Origin: Rickettsiales bacterium
GTDB lineage: Bacteria; Pseudomonadota; Alphaproteobacteria; Methylaequorales; Methylaequoraceae
Assembly (NCBI GenBank): GCA_028407765.1
Contig: JAOOJU010000005.1
Coordinates: 1 to 37,770 of the forward strand
Reading direction: 5' to 3'
Length of the DNA stretch: 37,770 nucleotides
A model generated the notes under the pieces. The model saw only the letters and a program-made list of their open reading frames with translations. It had not been told where the DNA came from and searched no databases. The position numbers and the translations under genes were made by a program. Shown here piece after piece: positions 29,274-37,769 of this stretch (positions within the stretch are counted from its first letter, which is position 1; each line of letters begins with the position of its first letter).

Positions 29274-30302
29274 ATGCTTACAGAAAAATTTGATTTCAAA
29301 GTACCTGATAGTTTAATAGCACTTAAACCCTCTAGTCCAAGAGATTCTTCCAAACTAGTAGAAGTTTCAAAAAATTTTACCATACTCAGTTTTACTAATA
29401 TCTTAGATATCTTAAAAAAAGGTGATTGTTTAGTTCTAAATGATACCAAAGTTATACCAGCAAGATTAAAGGGGGTGTGTAATTCAAAAGAAGTTGAAAT
29501 CACACTAAATAAATTAATTATAATATCCTCAAAAATTATTTGGAGTGTATTTGTAAAACCATTAAAAAAAGTTAAAGATAATAGTACTATCAAATTTGGG
29601 GAGGGTTTCTTTGGAAAAATAAAAAAATCCGATAATCTCTTATTAATAGAGTTTAATTATTCACAAAAGAAGTTTGCCAGTCTAATCCATCGTTATGGCA
29701 CGCTCGCCTTACCACCTTATATTTCAAAAAAAAGATCTATTAAAAAAATTGATTACAAAAACTATCAAACTATATTTGCTACTAAAGAAGGTGCAATAGC
29801 TGCACCGACTGCAAGTCTACATTTTACAGAAAAGTTATTAAAAAAAATTATAAATAAAGGTATTAAAATTGTAATGGTTACTCTCCATATCAATGGAGGT
29901 ACATTTCTACCTATCAGAAAAAAGAATATTGATGAGCATGAAATGCATTTTGAATTTGGTGAGATTAGTAAAGATGCAGCTAAAATTATTAATGAGACCA
30001 GAAAAAAAGGATATAGATGTATAGCAGTTGGTACTACTGTTTTAAGGCTTCTAGAAACGGCTAAAAATAATACTGGTCAAATTTTTGAGTATCGTGGTGA
30101 AACAGACATCTTCATTAAACCGGGATGGGAAATTAATTCTATTGATGGCCTAATCACAAATTTTCATACCCCAAAATCAACACTTTTTATTTTAATCTGT
30201 GCTATGATTGGAACAAATAAAGCTAAAAAACTTTATAAATTTGCAATCCAAAATAATCTTAGATTTTTTTCCTATGGAGATGCATGTTTATTATGGAAAT
30301 AA
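29274..30302 (+). CDS. queA: tRNA preQ1(34) S-adenosylmethionine ribosyltransferase-isomerase
   Basis: LVLNDTKVIPARLKG, AAPTASLHFT, LHINGGTFLPI, NFHTPKSTL. Confidence 0.97.
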   Translation: MLTEKFDFKVPDSLIALKPSSPRDSSKLVEVSKNFTILSFTNILDILKKGDCLVLNDTKVIPARLKGVCNSKEVEITLNKLIIISSKIIWSVFVKPLKKVKDNSTIKFGEGFFGKIKKSDNLLLIEFNYSQKKFASLIHRYGTLALPPYISKKRSIKKIDYKNYQTIFATKEGAIAAPTASLHFTEKLLKKIINKGIKIVMVTLHINGGTFLPIRKKNIDEHEMHFEFGEISKDAAKIINETRKKGYRCIAVGTTVLRLLETAKNNTGQIFEYRGETDIFIKPGWEINSIDGLITNFHTPKSTLFILICAMIGTNKAKKLYKFAIQNNLRFFSYGDACLLWK

Positions 30303-30305
30303 ATA

Positions 30306-31427
30306 TTGAAAAATAATTTCTTTAAATTAATCAATCAAGATGGTAGAGCCAGAACAGGTTTGCTTAAAACCAAACATGGAGAAGTAGAAACACCTGTTTT
30401 CATGCCGGTTGGGACATTGGGAACCGTAAAAGGAGTTTTTCCCAGAGATTTATTAGATATTGGTGTTCAAATTATTCTTGGAAATACTTACCACTTAATG
30501 TTAAGGCCAGGTGAAAAACTCATAAGTGAAATGGGTGGACTACAAAAATTCATGAATTGGAACAAACCTATATTAACGGACTCAGGAGGGTTTCAAATTT
30601 GGTCTTTATCGAAGTTAAGAACAATTGATCGAGATGGAGTTACTTTTAATTCTCACATTGACGGAAAAAAATATAGATTAACCCCAGAAACTTCAATCAA
30701 AATTCAAGAAAAACTAAATGCAAATATAACAATGGTACTAGATGAATGTACTACTCATCCTTCAACTCATACGGAATCCAGTGGATCTTTGAATCTAAGC
30801 TTAAATTGGGCAAAAAAATGTAAAAAAATATATAAAGAAAGAAATGGTTTTGGTCTGTTTTCTATAGTTCAGGGTGGAATGTATAAAGATCTTAGAAAAA
30901 AAAGTTGCGAAAATCTAATTGATATGGACTTTGACGGATATGCTATTGGTGGTTTATCTGTAGGAGAAAAACATTCTGAAATGATAGATATAGTTAAATT
31001 CACAACAAACTACTTACCTATTGAAAAGCCACGTTATTTGATGGGAGTAGGGAGACCTATAGATATTCTTAAATCTGTAGAAAAAGGTATAGATATGTTT
31101 GACTGTGTATTACCAACAAGATTTGGAAGAAATGGTAGAGCATTTACCAAAGAAGGAGAATTGAATCTTAAAAACTCAAAATTTTCTTATGATGACAGAC
31201 CTCTTGATAATAATTTAAAATGTTTCGTATCAAAAGAATTTTCAAGAGCTTACATTCATCACTTAACAAAAACTAATGAAATTTTGTCCGCAATGATTTT
31301 AAGTTTACATAATATTGCATTTTATCAAAAAATGATGTCAGATATTAGAAATTCGATTAAAAATAAAAATTATAAAAAATTAATGCAATCATATTTAGAA
31401 ACTCATAGGTTTTATGAAAAAACTTAA
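30306..31427 (+). CDS. tgt: tRNA-guanine(34) transglycosylase, degenerate zinc site (TTG start)
   Basis: TPVFMPVGTLGTVKG, LTDSGGFQIWSL, GVGRPIDIL, FDCVLPTRFGRNGRAF; zinc region LKCFVSKEFSRAYIHH. Confidence 0.95.
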   Translation: MKNNFFKLINQDGRARTGLLKTKHGEVETPVFMPVGTLGTVKGVFPRDLLDIGVQIILGNTYHLMLRPGEKLISEMGGLQKFMNWNKPILTDSGGFQIWSLSKLRTIDRDGVTFNSHIDGKKYRLTPETSIKIQEKLNANITMVLDECTTHPSTHTESSGSLNLSLNWAKKCKKIYKERNGFGLFSIVQGGMYKDLRKKSCENLIDMDFDGYAIGGLSVGEKHSEMIDIVKFTTNYLPIEKPRYLMGVGRPIDILKSVEKGIDMFDCVLPTRFGRNGRAFTKEGELNLKNSKFSYDDRPLDNNLKCFVSKEFSRAYIHHLTKTNEILSAMILSLHNIAFYQKMMSDIRNSIKNKNYKKLMQSYLETHRFYEKT

Positions 31428-31860
31428 CCAACTTGGAAAAAAATCAAAAATATTGAATGACCCTAAGAAAGTAGTCTTAGACACAGTAGAAAATCCTAAT
31501 AAAAAACTTAAATATGTTATCAGATTATCCTCACCAGAATTTACAAGTATCTGTCCTTTAACCGGACAACCAGATTTTGGAAATATTATTATAGACTATA
31601 TTCCAAAAGAATTGATAGTTGAAAGTAAGTCTTTTAAACTTTTTCTACATTCTTTCAGAAATCATGGAGCCTTTCATGAAGAATGTACTATTATGATTGC
31701 AACAAAAGTTATTGAGGCATTAAATCCTCTTTGGTTAAGAATTGGGGGCTTCTGGAATCCCAGAGGTGGTATACCCATAGATATATTTTATCAAACTGCA
31801 AAAAAACCTGCTGATATCTGGTTGGAAGATTATGAAATAAGAAATTATAAGGGAAGGTAG
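31414..31860 (+). CDS. queF: NADPH-dependent 7-cyano-7-deazaguanine reductase
   Basis: TSICPLTGQPDFG, SFRNHGAFHEECT. Confidence 0.96.
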   Translation: MKKLNQLGKKSKILNDPKKVVLDTVENPNKKLKYVIRLSSPEFTSICPLTGQPDFGNIIIDYIPKELIVESKSFKLFLHSFRNHGAFHEECTIMIATKVIEALNPLWLRIGGFWNPRGGIPIDIFYQTAKKPADIWLEDYEIRNYKGR

Positions 31861-31863
31861 AAA

Positions 31864-32220
31864 TCATTCACCTTTATAAACACAACCACCAATCCTCGGT
31901 CGATTAATTTCAATTTGTTCTAGGTTTTTAACTTTACTTTTTAAATTTTCCCAAAACCATTTGGCTATATTTTCGCTCGTCGGATTTTCTAGACCACTAA
32001 TATCATTTAATAAATTATGGTCAATTTTTTTTAAAAGAGGTTTAACGTAAATATCAATTTTTTCAAGATCCATTACCCATCCCTTTTTCTTTTTCTGTTT
32101 GCCATTAAGGAATATTGTGATCTCATAGCTATGTCCATGCACTTTACTGTATTTATGATTTTTAGGGTGATTAAGCATAAAATGTGCAGTATCAAAATAA
32201 TATTTTTTATAGACAATCAT
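31864..32220 (-). CDS. queD: 6-carboxy-5,6,7,8-tetrahydropterin synthase family protein with substituted catalytic residues
   Basis: FDTAHF, VHGHSYEI zinc His, IDHNLLND, LENPTSENIAKWFWE, GGCVYKGE; lies in the que cluster. Confidence 0.9.
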   Translation of the reverse strand: MIVYKKYYFDTAHFMLNHPKNHKYSKVHGHSYEITIFLNGKQKKKKGWVMDLEKIDIYVKPLLKKIDHNLLNDISGLENPTSENIAKWFWENLKSKVKNLEQIEINRPRIGGCVYKGE

Positions 32221-32222
32221 AT

Positions 32223-32855
32223 TTAACTAATATTTAGTGATTTATGTAATTGAAAACTTGGAAACCAGGGTTTATGTGACTTACAATAGTTGATAGTATT
32301 CCATATATTAATTTGTTTTCTACTATTATCCATTGGTTGTAAAAAAAAATATTTAAAATCTAGTTTTTTTAAAATATTAAGATCAAAGTTTTGTTGCGGA
32401 TATACAACTTTTAATTCATCTCCATTTAGAACCTCCCATTTAGATTTTTGCTTGGGGCTAACGCAAACCCAGTCAAAGTGAATGTTAAATCTTATTGTTC
32501 CATTTGTTTCCAATGAAACGAAATATCCTCTATGCTGAAGAGATTTCACAAGATTTTCATTAACTTGAAGCATTGGTTCACCACCTGTTAAAACAACAAA
32601 TTTTTCGTTAGTAAAAATTTTTTGACGCCAAATCTTATCAATTTTGTCTAATAAATTTTCAAGCGAGTAGGTTCCACCATTTTGACCACTTATTCCCAAA
32701 AAATCAGTATCACAAAACTGACATTGAGCATTTTCTCTATCTTTAAAGAGACCATTCCATAAATTACATCCTGTAAATCTAACAAAAACTGCTCTTTTTC
32801 CTGAAAAAAAACCCTCACCTTGTATAGAATTAAAAATTTCTTTTATAAAAAACAT
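32223..32855 (-). CDS. queE: 7-carboxy-7-deazaguanine synthase (radical SAM, C-x14-C-x2-C type)
   Basis: EIFNSIQGEGFFSGKRAVFVRFTGCNLWNGLFKDRENAQCQFCDTDF; VLTGGEPMLQ. Confidence 0.95.
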   Translation of the reverse strand: MFFIKEIFNSIQGEGFFSGKRAVFVRFTGCNLWNGLFKDRENAQCQFCDTDFLGISGQNGGTYSLENLLDKIDKIWRQKIFTNEKFVVLTGGEPMLQVNENLVKSLQHRGYFVSLETNGTIRFNIHFDWVCVSPKQKSKWEVLNGDELKVVYPQQNFDLNILKKLDFKYFFLQPMDNSRKQINIWNTINYCKSHKPWFPSFQLHKSLNIS

Positions 32856-32857
32856 AA

Positions 32858-33535
32858 TTAATATCTATAACTTATCTTATCTTCAACCGAAGCATTTTCA
32901 AAACCTTTCTTTCTTAGAAGGCATGAGTCACATTTTCCACAACTCATTTTATTCATTGGATTATAGCAACTTGAAGTATTTTTAAAATCTACATTATTTT
33001 TTACACCCTCATGTATAATTTTTTCTTTGGTCATGTTAATCAAAGGAGTATGAATTTTAAATTTCTTGCCTAGTATACTTTTTTTTGTTGCAATATTTGC
33101 TAGCTTTTCAAATGCCCTAATAAAATTTGGTCTACAATCTGGATAACCTGAATAATCAATAGCATTTACTCCTAAAAAAATATCATCACATTTTAAAAAT
33201 TCTGCATAACCCAAAGCATATGATAGGAAAATGGTATTTCTAGCTGGAACATACGTTACAGGTATTTTATTGGGTATATTTTCAACATTTCTATTTTCTG
33301 GAACAGCTATATCATCTGTTAAAGAGGAACCACCAAAAAAATCTATTTTGAATATTTTGTGACCACTAGCTTTTTGAAGTTTTACTTGTCTCTTTGCATA
33401 AATTAATTCTCTGCTATGCCTTTGACCGTAATTAAATGAAATACAATATACATCAAATCTTTTTATAGCCATGGATAAAACAACAGAAGAATCAAGTCCA
33501 CCACTTAAAAGTACTACAGATTTTTTTTTTTTCAT
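32858..33535 (-). CDS. queC: 7-cyano-7-deazaguanine synthase
   Basis: VVLLSGGLDSSV, NYGQRHSREL, DYSGYPDCRP, SCYNP...CGKCDSCLLR. Confidence 0.97.
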   Translation of the reverse strand: MKKKKSVVLLSGGLDSSVVLSMAIKRFDVYCISFNYGQRHSRELIYAKRQVKLQKASGHKIFKIDFFGGSSLTDDIAVPENRNVENIPNKIPVTYVPARNTIFLSYALGYAEFLKCDDIFLGVNAIDYSGYPDCRPNFIRAFEKLANIATKKSILGKKFKIHTPLINMTKEKIIHEGVKNNVDFKNTSSCYNPMNKMSCGKCDSCLLRKKGFENASVEDKISYRY

Positions 33536-33572
33536 TAATTACTCTTTAGACATAATAAAGTAATACTTTTAT

Positions 33573-34691
33573 ATGAAAATAAATAAAAAAAAAAAATTAA
33601 TTATAGATAAATCTTTAGAGCTAGGTTTTAGCATAATTAAGTTTAGTCGTCCTAAAATTGAGGATCATATAAAAAGTAATTATAAAAAATTTCTAAATAA
33701 AAATTATCATGGTCAAATGAAGTGGATGGAGAGACATTTTAAAATAAAAAATAATCCTGAAAAACTATGGAAAGAAGTTAAAAGTATAATTATTCTTGGT
33801 AGTAACTACGCGCCCGAAAAAAACCCTTTAATTGATAATTCAAAGAAAAAAAACGCTAATATAAGTGTTTATGCAAGGAACAAGGATTATCATACTGTTA
33901 TTAAAAAAAAACTTAGAGTTTTAAAATCATGGTTATATGATGCACTACAAATAGATGCTAAATTATTTGTGGATACAGCACCAATATATGAAAAACCACT
34001 TGCTCAAGCATCCGGGATTGGTTGGCAAGGTAAACATACTAATATAGTTTCCAAGAAATACGGTTCATGGTTATTCTTAAGTGAAATCTTTTTACCAATT
34101 GAAATTGAAGAAGATTCTAAAGAAATCGATAATTGCGGTAGCTGCTCTAAATGTATAAATATTTGTCCAACTAATGCCTTCATTGACGATTATAAAATTG
34201 ATGCAAGAAAATGTATTTCTTATCTAACTATTGAGCATAAAGGTCCTTTCCCAATGTCACTAAGAAAAGAAATAGGAAACAAAGTTTATGGTTGCGATGA
34301 TTGCCTAGCTATTTGTCCATGGAATAAATTTTCCAATAAAACTGATCAAATAGACTTTATATCAAGAGAAAATCTGTTGAACCCCGAATTATCATATTTT
34401 TTAAAATTTGATAAAAAAATGTTTGATAAGGAGTTTTATGAATCACCAATTAAAAGAATAGGTTGGGTCAGCTTCATTAGAAATATTATAATTGCTTCAG
34501 GTAATAGTAAGGCTAGAGAATTAATTAAAGATTTAAAACCATTACTCCTCAATTCCAACCCTATAGTAAGAGGCAGTACAATTTGGGCATATGGTCAATT
34601 AGCAAACAAAAAAGAAAAGGATGAAATTAAAAAGAAATTCATAAATTATGAAAAAAATAGTTATGTATTATATGAATGGTCATTTTTTTAG
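33573..34691 (+). CDS. queG: Epoxyqueuosine reductase
   Basis: CGSCSKCINICPTNAF...CISYLTIEHKGPFP...CDDCLAICPWNKF. Confidence 0.96.
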   Translation: MKINKKKKLIIDKSLELGFSIIKFSRPKIEDHIKSNYKKFLNKNYHGQMKWMERHFKIKNNPEKLWKEVKSIIILGSNYAPEKNPLIDNSKKKNANISVYARNKDYHTVIKKKLRVLKSWLYDALQIDAKLFVDTAPIYEKPLAQASGIGWQGKHTNIVSKKYGSWLFLSEIFLPIEIEEDSKEIDNCGSCSKCINICPTNAFIDDYKIDARKCISYLTIEHKGPFPMSLRKEIGNKVYGCDDCLAICPWNKFSNKTDQIDFISRENLLNPELSYFLKFDKKMFDKEFYESPIKRIGWVSFIRNIIIASGNSKARELIKDLKPLLLNSNPIVRGSTIWAYGQLANKKEKDEIKKKFINYEKNSYVLYEWSFF

Positions 34692-35638
34692 TAAGAAATA
34701 ATTTCTCTCAGAGCAATCGACAAATTCTCCATAATTCCTTGATCAGATGAAGAATGGCCTGCGGTATTGACTAATTTTATTTTTGATGTTTCCCATGACT
34801 CTCTCAGCCTGTAAGCATTAATAGGAGGACAAATTAAATCATATCTTCCTTGCACTATATATCCAGGTATATTTTTAAGTTTATTTGCATTATTAATAAT
34901 TTGGTCATCCTCCATGAAAAACCTATTTTTTATGTAATGTGTTTCCATGAACGGAGAGTTAGGTAATCCATGTCTTTTTTTTATCGAATCAATTTTTTCA
35001 AAATTATGAGAGTCAGGATTTATTTGCGACAAAATTCTTTCGTAATCATGCCAAACCCACGAATATATTTGTGTTTCGCTGCTATGAATTTTTTTAATAT
35101 AAGCTTTAATTGGATCGATTTTTTCACGCTCATCTAAGAAACTTAAAAATTGTTTATAAAGTTCTGGTGCAAATGTTTTGGGTCCATCTTTAAAAGCCCA
35201 ATCAATCTCCTTCATTGTTCCTAGAAAAACTGACCTCAATACAATCCCCAAAATATTTTTTGGATACTTTTGTGCATAACAAAGTGCTAAAGTAGCTCCC
35301 CATGAACCTCCTACTAATAAAAATTTTTTTATTTTAAGAAAATTTCTGATCAATTCTATATCAGAGACTAGGTGGGCAGTATCATTATTTTCCAAATTTC
35401 TCTCGGGTTTACTTTTACCACATCCTCTCTGATCAAATATGATAGACTTAAATATAGATGGATCAAATAAACTATGATGCTCACTTCTGCAATGACCACC
35501 TGGACCCCCATGTAAAAAAATTACTGGTATGCCGTTTTTTTTTCCATTAACCTCAATATATAACTTATTTCCATCTCCTGTATCAAGATGATACATTTCT
35601 GGAAGTGTAAGATGTGTATAAAAATTTTTATTTTTCAT
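34688..35638 (-). CDS. pip: Proline iminopeptidase (alpha/beta hydrolase, S33)
   Basis: FLHGGPGGHC, DQRGCGKSKP, LVGGSWGATLAL, GRYDLICP, AGHSSSD; start assigned to ATG at 35638 because the ORF-track extension lies over the divergent gene. Confidence 0.93.
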   Translation of the reverse strand: MKNKNFYTHLTLPEMYHLDTGDGNKLYIEVNGKKNGIPVIFLHGGPGGHCRSEHHSLFDPSIFKSIIFDQRGCGKSKPERNLENNDTAHLVSDIELIRNFLKIKKFLLVGGSWGATLALCYAQKYPKNILGIVLRSVFLGTMKEIDWAFKDGPKTFAPELYKQFLSFLDEREKIDPIKAYIKKIHSSETQIYSWVWHDYERILSQINPDSHNFEKIDSIKKRHGLPNSPFMETHYIKNRFFMEDDQIINNANKLKNIPGYIVQGRYDLICPPINAYRLRESWETSKIKLVNTAGHSSSDQGIMENLSIALREIISY

Positions 35639-35654
35639 TTTTTTTTTTTTTTTT
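35638..35654 (-). repeat. A17 tract (T17 on + strand) abutting and including the first base of the pip start codon
   Basis: Read directly: cat followed by 16 further t on the + strand. Confidence 0.92.
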
Positions 35655-35669
35655 AATATATAGTAAATT

Positions 35670-36119
35670 ATGAAATATGAAACATTAAATGAAGTGATTT
35701 TAGCTTTAATTCTATGGATTACAAGTAATACAGAATACATAAAACCTGAAAAGGAAATATCCGTTGAGTTCATACAACAAGAAGAATTGAGTAAGATTGC
35801 ATGCGGAAAACCATGTGAAATAATGGCCTATACGCCTAAAAGTGAAAAGTACAAAATATATTTGATTAATACCATGGATCCACAAAATAATGTTTGTGAT
35901 CAAGGGATTTTAATGCATGAAATTATTCATGTTCTTCAAGAACAAAATGATTTTGCTAATGACTACGATGAACAAACAAAAAAACATCTTAGAGAAATGA
36001 ATGCATTGGTTAATCATAATATTTTTTTAAGCCAATTTGGAAAAAAAATATTATATAGCAACGGATTTGCTGCTAAGTTTAAGACAGATGGAAATAAAAA
36101 AGATAATTTATATTGCTGA
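35670..36119 (+). CDS. Small HExxH putative metallopeptidase-like protein (resembles DUF6647-type proteins from memory)
   Basis: 149 aa; MHEIIHVLQEQNDF zincin-like motif. Confidence 0.6.
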   Translation: MKYETLNEVILALILWITSNTEYIKPEKEISVEFIQQEELSKIACGKPCEIMAYTPKSEKYKIYLINTMDPQNNVCDQGILMHEIIHVLQEQNDFANDYDEQTKKHLREMNALVNHNIFLSQFGKKILYSNGFAAKFKTDGNKKDNLYC

Positions 36120-36836
36120 TTAGTTATCTTTTAACAAAGAAATCATTATTTTTTTGTTCACAAAACCTGATACTAACTCTCCATTTATGATAAATGCTGG
36201 CGTTCCGCCTATATGAAGACTTTGAGCCGTTGAAATATTTTTATTTATAATCTCTTTGACTTTTTGAGATTCTGAAATTTTTTTTACCTCTTCAAAATTG
36301 AGTCCTAATTTCTCAAGAAAAAGCATAATTTGGTTATTTTTTATTGGTTTTTTGGAACTTAACAAAAAATCATGGAATTTGTTAAATTTTATTTTATCCT
36401 CTAGGCCTACTGCTAATGAAAATTTTGCTAACTCCATGGAATTTTCCGATAGAACAGGTAAATTCATATATATTACCTTTACATCGTTTCCCTCTGCTAA
36501 AATCTGTTTAATTTCTTCATGGGACTTTTTACAATATCCACAATTATAATCAAAAAACTCTATGATAATATTTTTTGATTGTTTGTTACCACTAAAAAGT
36601 AAACCATCACCTTTTTGAAGAATATCTATATTATCATTGATATATTTTCTTATACCAACATCTTTTTCTTTCTCTTTATTTCTCTCGTAATTTTGAAGAG
36701 ATTTAATTATTACCTCGGGATTTGTCATAATAAATTCTTCGATTCTACTTTCAAGTTCAAGACTTTGGCTCAAAATAGTTGAACTTGTAAAAATAGAAAA
36801 AAATAAAATTAGTAAGAATTTAATTCGTTTAAGCAT
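36120..36836 (-). CDS. DsbA-like thiol:disulfide oxidoreductase, exported
   Basis: Signal peptide; FFDYNCGYCKKSH CxxC; cis-Pro GGTPAFIINGELVSG. Confidence 0.9.
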   Translation of the reverse strand: MLKRIKFLLILFFSIFTSSTILSQSLELESRIEEFIMTNPEVIIKSLQNYERNKEKEKDVGIRKYINDNIDILQKGDGLLFSGNKQSKNIIIEFFDYNCGYCKKSHEEIKQILAEGNDVKVIYMNLPVLSENSMELAKFSLAVGLEDKIKFNKFHDFLLSSKKPIKNNQIMLFLEKLGLNFEEVKKISESQKVKEIINKNISTAQSLHIGGTPAFIINGELVSGFVNKKIMISLLKDN

Positions 36837-36972
36837 TCCAATTTTTTCTCAAAAAGCGTAAATATTAAAATATTAGCTAATCATTAACTCTGTAATTAAT
36901 CAATTTAAAATACTATTAAAAAGAAAATACTGATGTATAATTTTAAACTTTAAAATATACAACTTTTAAAAA

Positions 36973-37461
36973 ATGAAAAACATAATTTTTATATTAATTA
37001 TTTTATCATCATGTTTGAAGCACAAAGAAGATTTTAAACTAAATATTAACTCGCTTTTAGAACAAAAACAAACATCTGAAAAAGATATTTGTATTTTAAA
37101 CTCCCTATTTTTTTTTGAGGACTTTATAAGAGCTATAAATGAAAACAAAGGGAAGGAAAATATTGAAAAGATAGCACAAAAAATTTTATCGAATCAAAGA
37201 GATCATGAATTAATAAAAATTTCTTTAAATTTCAAAAAATTTGAGCCAGGAAAAAATCATACTTTTAAATGGAGCAATCTAATCGGAATTTTGAATAAAA
37301 ATATTAAAAAAGAGTCGGAAGATTTTTATTACTCAGACTTTTATATTAAACATACACAATTATTTGCAGAATTTAATAAATCAAGTGATATTTTTACTGA
37401 AAAAATATACTCATTTACTGATGGATCAATTTGTACTTTTCAACTTGAAAAATACAACTAA
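36973..37461 (+). CDS. Hypothetical lipoprotein
   Basis: MKNIIFILIILSSC lipobox-like N-terminus; no recognisable domain. Confidence 0.55.
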   Translation: MKNIIFILIILSSCLKHKEDFKLNINSLLEQKQTSEKDICILNSLFFFEDFIRAINENKGKENIEKIAQKILSNQRDHELIKISLNFKKFEPGKNHTFKWSNLIGILNKNIKKESEDFYYSDFYIKHTQLFAEFNKSSDIFTEKIYSFTDGSICTFQLEKYN

Positions 37462-37466
37462 TTATT

Positions 37467-37483
37467 ATTCTTTTTTAAAGAAT
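37467..37483. other. AT-only inverted repeat ATTCTTT-ttt-AAAGAAT just after the lipoprotein stop
   Basis: Read directly; 7-bp perfect arms, 3-nt loop; no following T-run, so terminator function is weak. Confidence 0.3.
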
Positions 37484-37637
37484 AAAGCACACATCAATAC
37501 GATTCATTTATTTCAAAATAATAACTCTCTTATTAATGTACATATGATACAATATTATAAATTATTAAATATATTTAATAAATTTGGATAAGTCTTTTAA
37601 AAAATAATCCCTACCGAATATATCTTTAATTAAAATC

Positions 37638-37769
37638 TTATTTAGTGTCATAATTATTATTAAGGAATTTCTCATATTCTGGAAAAAAATCTTTTATTAC
37701 TTCAATATCAAATCTTTTTAGAATAATGGTATTGTCTTCTCTTTTTAATAAAAATTTAAATGATTCATG
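37638..37769 (-). CDS. C-terminal end of an unidentified CDS running off the right edge
   Basis: Open minus frame HESFKFLLKREDNTIILKRFDIEVIKDFFPEYEKFLNNNYDTK ending in TAA at 37640-37638. Confidence 0.4.
   Translation of the reverse strand, partial: HESFKFLLKREDNTIILKRFDIEVIKDFFPEYEKFLNNNYDTK

Noticed and set aside
29099-29593. 164-aa minus ORF spanning argE and queA
   Set aside because: Antisense to two well-supported genes; hydrophobic content is expected from the complement of Lys/Asn-rich codons.
35639-35773. 45-aa N-terminal extension of pip in the ORF track
   Set aside because: Overlaps the divergent HExxH gene and reads through the A17 tract; the canonical family start fits ATG at 35638.
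37364-37591. 75-aa + ORF overlapping the lipoprotein end
   Set aside because: Starts inside the lipoprotein in another frame with no recognisable features or start signal.
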